Below are positions 30,914 to 40,245 of a stretch of 64,000 nucleotides of DNA, one piece after another. Each line of letters begins with the position of its first letter. Positions within the stretch are counted from its first letter, which is position 1. A model generated the notes under the pieces. The model worked only from the letters and a program-made list of their open reading frames with translations, did no database searches and was not told the origin of the DNA. A program made the translations under genes and the position numbers. The DNA is taken from positions 62,001 through 126,000 of the forward strand of contig NZ_AKIZ01000015.1 of assembly GCF_000282595.1 (NCBI RefSeq), written 5' to 3'. The stretch comes from Phyllobacterium sp. YR531 (lineage in GTDB: Bacteria; Pseudomonadota; Alphaproteobacteria; Rhizobiales; Rhizobiaceae).

Positions 30914-32299
30914 TTAAATGGCGAGCAACAAATGTTCCAAATCGCCGCGAAGTAGATTGGCAACGACATTCAGGCCTGAGCGAAGCTCCTGTTCTGTTGT
31001 CGAGCCAAGTGAGATACGTACAGCCGGATGCCAAGGATGGTTAGAAATGCGAAACGAAGCGCCAGGCGCAATGGCGACGCCTTGCAACCTTGCATGGGCA
31101 ACGAAAGCCTCTTCAGTTCGCTCGCCGGTCAACGGCAACCAGATATGTAGGCTTTGTGGATGTGACAGGAATGGAATGCCCTCCAGCACCTCAGACGCGA
31201 CCGAGTGGCGAATCCTGAGCGCTTCGCGTTGCCAGTTGACCAGTTCCATCGCAGTGCCGTCAGAAACCCAACGGCTGGCAATTTCCGCAACTATGGGCGT
31301 AGCCATCCAGTTGGAAACAAGGTGCCTGTTGGCAACTGCCGCTACGTAGCGGTCGGGAGCAGCAAGATAACCTATACGCAAACCCGGAATTACGATTTTG
31401 GTGAAGCTGGTGAAATACAGCGTGCGTTCTGGTGCAAGGGACGCAATCGGCGGCGGCCGGTTCTCAACAAGCGGCCCAAGTACATCGCTTTCGATAATTG
31501 CAATATCGTGCTTACGCGCAACCTCAACCAAAGCATTGCGACGTTCCAGCCCCATCAATGTTCCGGTCGGATTGATGACCGACGGTTGGACGAATACGGC
31601 TTGGATGCCGGAAGTACGACAGCACTCATCAAGTGATTCTGGAACGATGCCCTGATCATCAATCGCCAAACCTTCTAGCGTGAGACCGAGGTATGAAGCG
31701 AGCGGCGTGAGTGTGTGATGCCCTATGCCCTCAGTTGCAACTTTTGACCCCGGGGGCGCCGCACTCATCAGCGCAACAGTCATGGCAGCAGTAGCGCCAT
31801 TGGTTATGCTTATATTACCCGGTGCAACATCAAGACCGCATGTGCGAAGCCATTCAGCCGCGATGGCGCGATGGCGCGGGAAAACGACATTGGGCCGGAA
31901 AGACAGGGCTGAGCTTGGGGGTAGAGTTTCTGCCAGCCAGCTCAACGCCTTCTTCATGCGATCAAGATGCATCGTCTCGCAGACTGGCTTCAGGATGGAA
32001 AGGTCAATGACCTCTCCGAGCCTTTCGGGAAGATAGGGCGGATCAGGTTCGCGGCTTGTGGTGCACACAAATGTGCCGCGCCCGGTCTCCCCGGAGATCA
32101 GATTTCTCCGGATCAGCTCTTCATACGCACGGCTGACAGTTTGTACAGAGAGACGCAGATCATCAGCCATGCGTCTGTGGGTAGGCAGGCGTACGCCTCC
32201 TTCCAGTTTGCCATCTGCGATGGCACGTGCAATCTGTTCCGCCAGCGATAGATAGGCCGGTCGGCGAAGGCTCGTCGGATCTGGTTGCCACAATGTCAT
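30914..32299 (-). CDS. enuR: EnuR, MocR-type (GntR/aminotransferase) regulator of ectoine use
   Basis: A 461-residue fusion of an N-terminal GntR winged helix (about residues 17-78, GVRLPTHRRMADDLRLSVQTVSR in two parts) and a fold-type I aminotransferase domain. The PLP lysine is Lys301 in TSFTKIVIPGLRIGYL, and SDVLGPL carries the cofactor Asp. EnuR in other bacteria represses ectoine uptake/catabolic genes until a breakdown intermediate reacts with PLP. It lies between ehuA and the divergent AsnC gene. The word GTCATGATTT overlaps its own start codon, which suggests autoregulation. Confidence 0.88.
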   Translation of the reverse strand: MTLWQPDPTSLRRPAYLSLAEQIARAIADGKLEGGVRLPTHRRMADDLRLSVQTVSRAYEELIRRNLISGETGRGTFVCTTSREPDPPYLPERLGEVIDLSILKPVCETMHLDRMKKALSWLAETLPPSSALSFRPNVVFPRHRAIAAEWLRTCGLDVAPGNISITNGATAAMTVALMSAAPPGSKVATEGIGHHTLTPLASYLGLTLEGLAIDDQGIVPESLDECCRTSGIQAVFVQPSVINPTGTLMGLERRNALVEVARKHDIAIIESDVLGPLVENRPPPIASLAPERTLYFTSFTKIVIPGLRIGYLAAPDRYVAAVANRHLVSNWMATPIVAEIASRWVSDGTAMELVNWQREALRIRHSVASEVLEGIPFLSHPQSLHIWLPLTGERTEEAFVAHARLQGVAIAPGASFRISNHPWHPAVRISLGSTTEQELRSGLNVVANLLRGDLEHLLLAI

Positions 32300-32388
32300 G
32301 ATTTATAAGTGATCGAAGTCAGTGCAATTGACAATCAAAAAATCACAACGTCATGATTATACCGTGAATTCAACAGGCGTATCATGAC
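32295..32388. promoter_or_regulatory. enuR-asnC divergent control region with repeated ATCATGAC words
   Basis: GTCATGATT occurs at 32295-32303 over the enuR start codon and again at 32350-32358. ATCATGAC at 32381-32388 overlaps the asnC start codon. A TTGACA at 32328-32333 could be the asnC -35, with the 32350 copy lying in the -10 region. The same word is found upstream of ehuA. Confidence 0.45.
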
Positions 32389-32881
32389 CGCAATCAAGCT
32401 AGATCCTATCGATATCCGTATTCTGGACGAAATCCAGAAGGAGGGGCGCATCACCAAGCTTGCACTGGCTGAGCGGGTTGGAATCTCGCCAACACCTTGC
32501 TGGACGCGTCTGCGGCGGCTGGAAAAGGCGGGGATCATCACCGGCTATCACGCAAAGATTGCATTGCGGCTTGTTACTTCCGTGACGACAGTCCTCATGG
32601 AAGTGACCCTTGGCGCGCACAGGCAGGCAGATTTTGACCGGTTTGAGCGTGCAATCAAGACGTTGCCGGAAGTGGTGGCATGCTGGTCAGTGGGTGGCGG
32701 CGTCGATTATGTCCTGAAAGTCATGACTCGCGACATTGATGCCTATCAACGATTGGTCGACGATCTTTTGCAACGGGAGATCGGAATAGACCGGTATTTC
32801 ACCTATATCGTCACGCGAACCGTCAAGGACGATGCGGTTCTGCCCATTACTGAACTGCTGCCTGCTCAAAGTGATAGTTAG
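32384..32881 (+). CDS. doeX: AsnC/Lrp family regulator of ectoine catabolism (DoeX-like)
   Basis: A 165-residue Lrp/AsnC protein. The N-terminal helix-turn-helix (ILDEIQKEGRITKLALAERV, then GISPTPCWTRLRRLE) precedes a RAM ligand domain (VVACWSVGGGVDYVLKVMTRD). AsnC genes accompany eut/doe clusters and feed-forward on breakdown intermediates. It is divergent from enuR and leads toward doeC-doeD after a 116-base gap. Confidence 0.85.
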   Translation: MTAIKLDPIDIRILDEIQKEGRITKLALAERVGISPTPCWTRLRRLEKAGIITGYHAKIALRLVTSVTTVLMEVTLGAHRQADFDRFERAIKTLPEVVACWSVGGGVDYVLKVMTRDIDAYQRLVDDLLQREIGIDRYFTYIVTRTVKDDAVLPITELLPAQSDS

Positions 32882-32997
32882 TCATTCTCTCTCCCCAAGA
32901 CGCCCAATAAGGACAATCTCTCCTGAGCTGGTAACCGATACAGACTCTTTCTCCGTTGGTTCATGCAAGACTCGGCAGAACAATCCGGGAGAGTTGA

Positions 32998-34491
32998 ATG
33001 TCCGCTCACTTTGCACGACCAGACCGCCATGCGGCCCTTGATCGCCTAAAAGACCGTCGCATGCTACGTGAATTGGCCTATGTTGATGGCCATTGGACAG
33101 CTGGTGATGCGGGCCAGACGTTTGAAGTTTCCGATCCTGCGTCGGGTACGGCTATTGCCTGGGTCTCCAAGCTCAATGCCGATCAAACATCAATAGCCAT
33201 TGATGCGGCGGCAAAAGCGTTGCCCGCTTGGCGAAATCTTCTTCCACAGGAACGTACAGCAAAACTGCGCAAATGGTACGAGCTGATACTCGCCGCGAAA
33301 GACGATCTCGCGCTCATCATGACACTTGAGCAGGGCAAACCATTGGCAGAGTCGCGGGGCGAGATCGACTATGCCGCCTCGTTTATTGAGTGGTATGCAG
33401 AAGAAGCGAAGCGACTTAACGCGGAAAATGTAACCAGCCATCTTGCTGGCGCAGAAATGATTGTCCGCCGCGAAGCGATTGGCGTCGTCGGGATCGTCAC
33501 TCCGTGGAATTTTCCTTCAGCAATGTTGACACGAAAGGCCGCTGCCGCTCTTGCGGCAGGTTGTACTGTCGTTGCGCATCCATCATCTGAAACACCTCTT
33601 TCAGCGCTTGCTCTTGCAGAACTTGCCGACCGTGCGGGCATTCCCTCCGGGGTTTTCAATATCGTCACAGGAGATGCTTCAACGGTGGTTGGACGAATTT
33701 GCGAGGATTCCCGAGTTCGCGCGCTGAGTTTTACGGGTTCGACGGAGATTGGGCGGCTGATTGCAGCGCAATGCGCCGCGACCATGAAAAACCTCGTCAT
33801 GGAACTTGGCGGGCATGCTCCACTGATTATTTTCGCGGACGCAGACATCGACCGCGCTGTCGACATCGCAATTGACGCCAAGTTCGCAACGTCAGGACAA
33901 GACTGTCTCGCGGCAAACAGGATTTATGTTGAACGTTCAATTCTCGACGCTTTTGCCGAAGCTTTTGCGAGGCGCATTTCGGAACTGAAAGTTGCACCCG
34001 GTCTGACTGAAGGTGCGGATATCGGTCCGCTGATGCATGAGCGCGCTATTCGAAAAGTTGAAGAGCAGGTGGAAGATGCAATAGGCCGTGGTGCAAAATG
34101 CATCATTGGCGGCAAGCGCCACCAAGCCGGTAAGTTGTTTTACGAGCCGTCGCTTTTGATCGATGTTCCGGAAGACGCGCTGATCATGCGCGATGAAACC
34201 TTTGGTCCGGTTGCCGCAATAACTCCATTCGACACCGAAGAAGAAGTCGTTAGCCGCGCCAATGCCACCGAATATGGCCTTGTTGCCTATGCCGTAACCA
34301 GAGATGGCGCGCGCATGCTGCGGCTCGGGCGAAATCTTGAATATGGAATGGTCGCGATAAACCGGGTGAAGATTACCGGTGCTCCCATTCCGTTCGGCGG
34401 CATCAAACAGTCCGGGCTGGGACGCGAAGGATCGCGCCACGGCATCGAGGCATTCACCGAACTCAAATATCTCTGCATCGACACCCACTGA
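32998..34491 (+). CDS. doeC: aspartate-semialdehyde dehydrogenase of ectoine breakdown (DoeC-like)
   Basis: A 497-residue aldehyde dehydrogenase of the succinate-semialdehyde type. Catalytic Cys303 (SGQDCLAANR), Glu269 (MELGGHAP) and Asn171 (PWNFP) are in place. In ectoine clusters it oxidises aspartate semialdehyde to aspartate. Oddly, the cofactor lysine of the usual VVKPA(S)ETPLSA motif is His194 here (VVAHPSSETPLSA), which may change NAD(P) binding. GGGAGAG precedes the ATG. doeD follows after 23 bases. Substrate is assigned by context. Confidence 0.85.
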   Translation: MSAHFARPDRHAALDRLKDRRMLRELAYVDGHWTAGDAGQTFEVSDPASGTAIAWVSKLNADQTSIAIDAAAKALPAWRNLLPQERTAKLRKWYELILAAKDDLALIMTLEQGKPLAESRGEIDYAASFIEWYAEEAKRLNAENVTSHLAGAEMIVRREAIGVVGIVTPWNFPSAMLTRKAAAALAAGCTVVAHPSSETPLSALALAELADRAGIPSGVFNIVTGDASTVVGRICEDSRVRALSFTGSTEIGRLIAAQCAATMKNLVMELGGHAPLIIFADADIDRAVDIAIDAKFATSGQDCLAANRIYVERSILDAFAEAFARRISELKVAPGLTEGADIGPLMHERAIRKVEEQVEDAIGRGAKCIIGGKRHQAGKLFYEPSLLIDVPEDALIMRDETFGPVAAITPFDTEEEVVSRANATEYGLVAYAVTRDGARMLRLGRNLEYGMVAINRVKITGAPIPFGGIKQSGLGREGSRHGIEAFTELKYLCIDTH

Positions 34492-34514
34492 ACTTCGAAG
34501 AACAGGAAAATATC

Positions 34515-35894
34515 ATGCTTGAACGCTCAAACGAACTGAACGCCTGGGATCGGGATCACTTCTTTCATCCATCAACGCATATGGGTGCTCATGCACGAGG
34601 CGAAACTCCAACGCGGATAATCAAGAGCGGTGAGGGCGTTCATATAACTGACAGTACAGGACGCACAAGCATTGACGCATTTGCCGGGCTTTACTGTGTC
34701 AATGTGGGCTATGGCAGACAGGAAATCGCCGACGCCATTGCAAAACAGGCTCACGAACTCGCCTATTACCATGCCTATGTGGGGCACGGTACGGACGCAT
34801 CTATAACGCTTTCCAAAATGATTATTGATCGCGCGCCAGAAGGTATGAGCCGGGTCTATTTCGGGCTTTCAGGTTCTGATGCCAATGAAACCAATATCAA
34901 GCTGATCTGGTACTACAACAACGTTCTTGGCCGCCCGGAAAAAAAGAAGATCATTTCGCGTTGGCGTGGTTATCATGGTTCCGGCATCATGACTGGCAGC
35001 ATGACCGGGCTGGAACTTTTCCATAATGCTTTTGATCTGCCGCGTGCGCCGATTATCCATACAGAGGCGCCATACTATTTCCGCCGCGAAGACCGTTCCA
35101 TGAGTGAGGAGCAGTTCTCCCAGCACTGCGCTGACAAACTGGAAGAAATGATACTCGCAGAAGGCCCTGAAACAGTGGCCGCGTTTATTGGTGAGCCAAT
35201 TCTTGGGACTGGCGGTATTGTTCCTCCGCCAGCGGGATACTGGCAGAAGATTCAGGCTGTCCTGAACAAGTATGACATTCTGCTTGTCGCTGACGAGGTT
35301 GTTACAGGCTTCGGGCGATTGGGTACGATGTTTGGTTCGGATCACTACGGGATCAAGCCGGATCTGATTACGATAGCAAAGGGCCTGACCTCGGCCTATG
35401 CGCCGCTTTCGGGTGTCATTGTCTCCGATAAAGTCTGGCAGGTTCTGGTGAAAGGCTCTGATGCGCTTGGTGCAATCGGACATGGTTGGACCTATTCGGC
35501 ACACCCGATCTGCACAGCTGCGGGCATTGCCAATCTCGAACTCATCAACAAGCTCGATCTTGTTACAAATGCTGGGGAAACCGGAGCTTATTTCCGTGAG
35601 CAGCTGACACAGGCACTGGCTGGCAATGCAATTGTGGGTGAAGTGCGCGGTGATGGAATGCTAGCTGCAGTGGAGTTTGTTGCTGACAAGGACGACCGCA
35701 CATTTTTCGATCCTGCATTGAAGGTTGGTCCACGTATTGCGGCGGCTCTGGCGGAACGTGGCGTACTTGGACGGGCCATGCCGCAGGGCGATATTCTTGG
35801 CTTTGCTCCCCCGCTTTGTTTGACACGTGACGAGGCCGACACGGTTGTAAAAGCAGCAACTGAAGCAGTTGAATCTGTTGCAAAAACAATCTGA
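34515..35894 (+). CDS. doeD: class III aminotransferase, L-2,4-diaminobutyrate transaminase (DoeD-like)
   Basis: A 459-residue omega-aminotransferase. The PLP lysine is Lys289 in ITIAKGLTSAYAPLSG and the cofactor Asp260 lies in LLVADEVVTGFGRLG; GLSGSDANETNIKL supplies the phosphate-binding turn. With EutE upstream in the pathway and DoeC next to it, conversion of diaminobutyrate to aspartate semialdehyde is the expected step. The MDR gene follows after five bases. Confidence 0.87.
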   Translation: MLERSNELNAWDRDHFFHPSTHMGAHARGETPTRIIKSGEGVHITDSTGRTSIDAFAGLYCVNVGYGRQEIADAIAKQAHELAYYHAYVGHGTDASITLSKMIIDRAPEGMSRVYFGLSGSDANETNIKLIWYYNNVLGRPEKKKIISRWRGYHGSGIMTGSMTGLELFHNAFDLPRAPIIHTEAPYYFRREDRSMSEEQFSQHCADKLEEMILAEGPETVAAFIGEPILGTGGIVPPPAGYWQKIQAVLNKYDILLVADEVVTGFGRLGTMFGSDHYGIKPDLITIAKGLTSAYAPLSGVIVSDKVWQVLVKGSDALGAIGHGWTYSAHPICTAAGIANLELINKLDLVTNAGETGAYFREQLTQALAGNAIVGEVRGDGMLAAVEFVADKDDRTFFDPALKVGPRIAAALAERGVLGRAMPQGDILGFAPPLCLTRDEADTVVKAATEAVESVAKTI

Positions 35895-35899
35895 GGTGA

Positions 35900-37003
35900 A
35901 TGATGACAGAGACGAACGTCCCACTGACTATGGCCGCCATACAGCTTGTTGGTCATGGCGGGCTCGACAAACTCGTATATAACCAGAAAACGCCGGTGCC
36001 TGCGCCGCAGGCGGGTGAGGTACTTATTCAGATAACTGCTTGCGGTATGAACAATACTGACGTCTGGGTACGGGAAGGTGCCTATGGCACCGAGAAAGAT
36101 GCTGGCGCTGTATCCACATGGCGTCGGCAAGAGCCGACGTTACGCTTTCCGCGTATTCAGGGAACCGACATCGTAGGAAACATTGTTTCCGTTGGCGGCG
36201 GTGTAGATCGGACACGTATCGGTCAGCGCGTAATGGTGGATTTTTCTATTTACAATCGTGACGATGATAGTCTTGCAGACATTGACTACATAGGTCACGG
36301 CCGCGATGGCGGATATGCCGAGTACGTTACAGTCCCGGTTGAAAACGCACATGTCGTTGACACTGATTTGAGCGATATCGAGCTTGCCACATTCTGTTGC
36401 GCTTATTTAACCGGCGAACAGATGCTTGAACGTGCAGAATTGAAGGCCGGCGAACGCGTGTTGGTAACCGGGGCATCGGGTGGTGTCGGATCTGGGATAG
36501 TGCAGCTTGCAAGAGCACGCGGTGCGATTCCATACGCGCTTGTAGGACCGGGCAAAGAACAAGCGCTTCTCGATATCGGTGCTGAGGCCGTTATCACGCG
36601 CGGAACTGAAGATCTGGTTGCCGCGGTCAATGAGGCAACCGGCGGAAAACCAATTGATGTCGTTGCGGATCTCGTCGGTGGTTCGATATTTAATGACCTG
36701 CTCCGCATTTTACGGGCTGAGGGTCGCTACACGACTGCCGGAGCAATAGCCGGACCAGTCGTGCAGCTTGATTTGCGTACCATGTACCTCAAGCAACTTG
36801 CCCTGCACGGTTCATCACAAGGCACGCGCGGAGACTTCCGCCGTATTGTTCGCTATATTGAGGAAGGCAAGATCAAGCCGCTTGTTGGTGGTGTCTATCC
36901 TTTGTCTGAATTCCATAGGGCGCAGACTGATTTCATGGCGAAATCCTTTGTTGGAAAACTGGTTGTCGTGCCGGATGCAAAACTGGACGGTGCCAACGCT
37001 TAA
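35900..37003 (+). CDS. MDR-superfamily (zinc-type) alcohol dehydrogenase/quinone reductase-like protein
   Basis: A 367-residue medium-chain dehydrogenase/reductase with the GroES-like N-terminal half and the nucleotide fold GASGGVGSGIVQLARARG. GMNNTDVWVREG and HGRDGGYAEYV are recognisable, but the catalytic Cys of classical zinc alcohol dehydrogenases is not evident (ITACGMNNTD has Asn-Asn where a zinc site would start). It sits five bases after doeD with GAGGTGA before the ATG, so it belongs to the doe operon; its step is unknown. The ATG at 35903 is an alternative. The stop shares TTAA with the convergent dnaE2 stop. Confidence 0.82.
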   Translation: MMTETNVPLTMAAIQLVGHGGLDKLVYNQKTPVPAPQAGEVLIQITACGMNNTDVWVREGAYGTEKDAGAVSTWRRQEPTLRFPRIQGTDIVGNIVSVGGGVDRTRIGQRVMVDFSIYNRDDDSLADIDYIGHGRDGGYAEYVTVPVENAHVVDTDLSDIELATFCCAYLTGEQMLERAELKAGERVLVTGASGGVGSGIVQLARARGAIPYALVGPGKEQALLDIGAEAVITRGTEDLVAAVNEATGGKPIDVVADLVGGSIFNDLLRILRAEGRYTTAGAIAGPVVQLDLRTMYLKQLALHGSSQGTRGDFRRIVRYIEEGKIKPLVGGVYPLSEFHRAQTDFMAKSFVGKLVVVPDAKLDGANA

Positions 37004-40000
37004 TGGAAATCCCTGGATTTCGGCATGATACGCCCATTTCTGGGATGACGCGCTCGTGCGTCTCCCTGCACAGGATGGGTAACTTCATCGCTTCGTGACA
37101 CGGGCAAAATTGCGCGCTGTTCAGACAGGCGGTAAAGATCGCCAGTTCGATCGGTCAGCTTTCTGGCTACGATGTGGACCACATTGTCTGCGCTCTGGAC
37201 TATTCCCTCAATAAGGATCAGCCGCGATCCCATGACTTCCTTGCGATAGATATTGAGAAGTTTTTGCCAGATGACGATGTTGGCGATGCCCGTTTCATCT
37301 TCAATAGTCATGAAAACTACGCCTTTGGCTGTACCCGGCCTTTGACGCACAGTCACAACGCCTGCAAGCTTGACGCGTTTGTTATTGGCCAGATTATTCG
37401 CAAAACTGCAGGTGGAAACCTGTTCTGAGGCAAACATTTCACGTAGAAACTGCATTGGATGGCCTTTGAGCGAAAGCCTGGTCGACTCGTAATCGGCAAT
37501 GACGTGCTCGGAGAGCTTCATCCGGGGAAGGGCTACTTCTGTTTCCTTGGCCAACTCATTTGTTTCCGCAGCCTGAAACAGAGGCAGTGTTGTATTGTCA
37601 GGAAAACGGCGTACGGCCCAAAGTGCTTCTCGCCGATCAATGCCAAGCGAACGGAATGCATCAGCATCGGCTAGAAGTACAAATGCGCGCCTTTCCAGCA
37701 ATGTCAGGCGTCTTACCTCTTCGATATTGGTATAGCTTTCGCCTCTCTTTTCGCAAATCAGGTCTGCCCAACGTTTGGAAAAACCGTCGACCTGACGAAA
37801 ACCAAGTCTGGTGCATAGATCGCCATTATCATTTCTTTCCAGCGTGTTATCCCAGTGACTGAAATTAATATCTGCGGCGCGAACCTCGACCCCGTGTTTA
37901 CGCGCATCGCGAATGATCTGATCAGGAGGATAAAAGCCCATGGGCTGTGAATTCAGCAAAGCCGCAGCAAAAACAGCGGGGTGGTGGCATTTTATCCAGG
38001 AGGAAATGTAGACGAGAATAGCAAAGCTTGCGGCATGGCTTTCGGGGAAACCATACTCGCCAAAGCCTTTGATCTGGTTGAAACAGTTCTGAGCAAAGTC
38101 GCGCTCATAACCGCGACGGACCATACCCTCCACCATTTTGTTTTCCAGCTTATGTATCGTTCCCACATTTCGGAATGTTGCCATGGCGCGCCGCAACTGA
38201 TTGGCTTCATCGCCGCTAAAGCCTGCTGCTACAATGGCAACACTCATTGCCTGCTCCTGAAAGAGAGGAATGCCAAGGGTTCGGACAAGAACTTCTTTCA
38301 ATTCGTCCTTATGACCAAATTCAGGTGATGGCGAGGGATAGGTAACTGAGTCCGGATTATTGCGCCGCTTCAGATAAGGATGGACCATATCGCCTTGAAT
38401 GGGCCCTGGCCGAACAATAGCTACCTCGATGACCAGATCATAATATTTCCTTGGCCGAAGACGCGGCAGCATGTTCATTTGGGCTCGGCTTTCCACCTGA
38501 AAAACCCCAAGGGAATCTGCCTTGCAAAGCATATCGTAGACTTCTTCATCATCCAGCTTGATATCTGCCAGCTCTAAGCGATCTCCACCATGCAAGTGAA
38601 TGAGATCGAACGCTTTGCGGATACAGGTGAGCATGCCAAGCGAAAGAACATCGACTTTCATGATGTTGAGCTCGTCGATGTCGTCCTTGTTCCATTCAAT
38701 GAATGTGCGGCCTTGCATCGCCGCAGGACCGATTGGAACAGTCAAATCAAGACGCTCTTGTGTAAGAACAAAACCGCCGACATGCTGTGAAAGATGGCGC
38801 GGGAAATTAAGCAATTCTTTTGCAAGCTTAATCGTGCGACGGATCAAGACATTGTCAGGATCAAGCCCTGCTTGTTTTATCTCCGGTTTTTCAACAATCG
38901 AACCCCAACTACCCCAAACCATATTCGCCAAAGCAGAAGTAACATCTTCGGTCAGGCCCAAAGCCTTACCGACATCACGGATAGCACTGCGCGGCTGATA
39001 ACGGATGACAGTCGCAATAACAGCGGCATGTTCGCGGCCATAGCGCTTAAAAATCCACTGCATGACCTCTTCGCGCCGCTCATGCTCGAAATCCACATCG
39101 ATATCGGGCGGTTCTTTACGCTCTCGTGAAAGAAACCTATCGAAAAGCAAATCGCTTGTTGCAGGATCAACTGCCGTTATACCCAGGCAATAACAAACTG
39201 CAGAATTAGCTGAGGAACCGCGCCCCTGACACAGAATATTCTGTGAGCGGGCATAGGTGACAATGTCATATACGGTGAGGAAATAGGGGGCATACTGCAG
39301 CTCCTCGATCAATCTGAGTTCCTTTTCCAGAGCTGCACTCACTTTTTTCGGAATGCCGTTCGGATAACGTTTGCTCGCCCCTATCCATGTTTCGTCAATC
39401 AGATGTTGTTGGGGCGTTTTACCGGGCGGAACAGGTTCATCAGGATATTGATAGCTAAGATCATCAAGAGAAAAAATGATGGGTTTCACGAAGCGTTGCG
39501 TTTCTTCCAGTGCTTCTGGAAAATGCCGGAAGAGATGCTGCATTTCTTCCGGAGTCTTAAGATGCCGCTCGGCATTCTTCTCCAGCTTGCGACCTGCCGT
39601 TTCGATCGTGACATGTTCACGGATACAGGTCAGCACGTCCTGAAGCGGTCTTCTGTCTGGTGCGTGGTAAAGCACGTCATTAACTGCCAGAAGGGGAACC
39701 TTTGCATCAGCTGCAATGCGGGCAAGTTTTTCGCCATGACGTCTATCATTGCCCTTGCGCGGCATAACAAGGCATAGCCAAACAGAGCGAGGAGCAATCA
39801 GTGACAGGTTTTTCAGAAAGGCCGTGAAATTTCCATCAGGATTTGCAGCCGGCATGACTGCAATTTGAAAATTGTCCGCTTCAGGTTCAAAGTCTTTGAA
39901 AAGCAGGTGGCATTCACCTTTGATCTTGGCGCGCTCTTTGCTAACGCTCAAAATCTGGCAAAGCTTGCCATAGGCTGGCCGATCTCGTGGATAGACAATG

Positions 40001-40245
40001 AGATCCGGCGTTTCATCGCTAAATACTAAACGGCTGCCAATATAGAGATTTACCGAAAGGTTCTGTTCTTTTTTGATTTCTTTGCGCGCGCTATGGGCAC
40101 GGACTACACCGGCAAGTGTGTTGGAATCTGCAATGCCGATGCCTTTTAGGCCAAGAAGGGCTGCAGCTAGAACCATTTCCTGAGGTTGGGATGCGCCTTT
40201 CAGGAAGGAAAAATTACTGGTCACGGCAATCTCGATATAATCCAT
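37000..40245 (-). CDS. dnaE2: error-prone DNA polymerase, second DnaE (ImuC)
   Basis: A 1081-residue C-family polymerase starting MDYIEIAVTSNFSFLKGASQ with an N-terminal PHP domain (GIGIADSNTLAGVVRAH). The catalytic Asp motif PPDIDVDFEHERREEVMQW is intact, as is the HVGGFVLT region; a C-terminal OB fold is visible (VKLAGVVTVRQRPGTAKG). It performs SOS translesion synthesis with ImuA and ImuB. Its ATG overlaps the imuB stop by one base. A start nine codons upstream would lie in imuB. Confidence 0.95.
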   Translation of the reverse strand: MDYIEIAVTSNFSFLKGASQPQEMVLAAALLGLKGIGIADSNTLAGVVRAHSARKEIKKEQNLSVNLYIGSRLVFSDETPDLIVYPRDRPAYGKLCQILSVSKERAKIKGECHLLFKDFEPEADNFQIAVMPAANPDGNFTAFLKNLSLIAPRSVWLCLVMPRKGNDRRHGEKLARIAADAKVPLLAVNDVLYHAPDRRPLQDVLTCIREHVTIETAGRKLEKNAERHLKTPEEMQHLFRHFPEALEETQRFVKPIIFSLDDLSYQYPDEPVPPGKTPQQHLIDETWIGASKRYPNGIPKKVSAALEKELRLIEELQYAPYFLTVYDIVTYARSQNILCQGRGSSANSAVCYCLGITAVDPATSDLLFDRFLSRERKEPPDIDVDFEHERREEVMQWIFKRYGREHAAVIATVIRYQPRSAIRDVGKALGLTEDVTSALANMVWGSWGSIVEKPEIKQAGLDPDNVLIRRTIKLAKELLNFPRHLSQHVGGFVLTQERLDLTVPIGPAAMQGRTFIEWNKDDIDELNIMKVDVLSLGMLTCIRKAFDLIHLHGGDRLELADIKLDDEEVYDMLCKADSLGVFQVESRAQMNMLPRLRPRKYYDLVIEVAIVRPGPIQGDMVHPYLKRRNNPDSVTYPSPSPEFGHKDELKEVLVRTLGIPLFQEQAMSVAIVAAGFSGDEANQLRRAMATFRNVGTIHKLENKMVEGMVRRGYERDFAQNCFNQIKGFGEYGFPESHAASFAILVYISSWIKCHHPAVFAAALLNSQPMGFYPPDQIIRDARKHGVEVRAADINFSHWDNTLERNDNGDLCTRLGFRQVDGFSKRWADLICEKRGESYTNIEEVRRLTLLERRAFVLLADADAFRSLGIDRREALWAVRRFPDNTTLPLFQAAETNELAKETEVALPRMKLSEHVIADYESTRLSLKGHPMQFLREMFASEQVSTCSFANNLANNKRVKLAGVVTVRQRPGTAKGVVFMTIEDETGIANIVIWQKLLNIYRKEVMGSRLILIEGIVQSADNVVHIVARKLTDRTGDLYRLSEQRAILPVSRSDEVTHPVQGDARARHPRNGRIMPKSRDFH

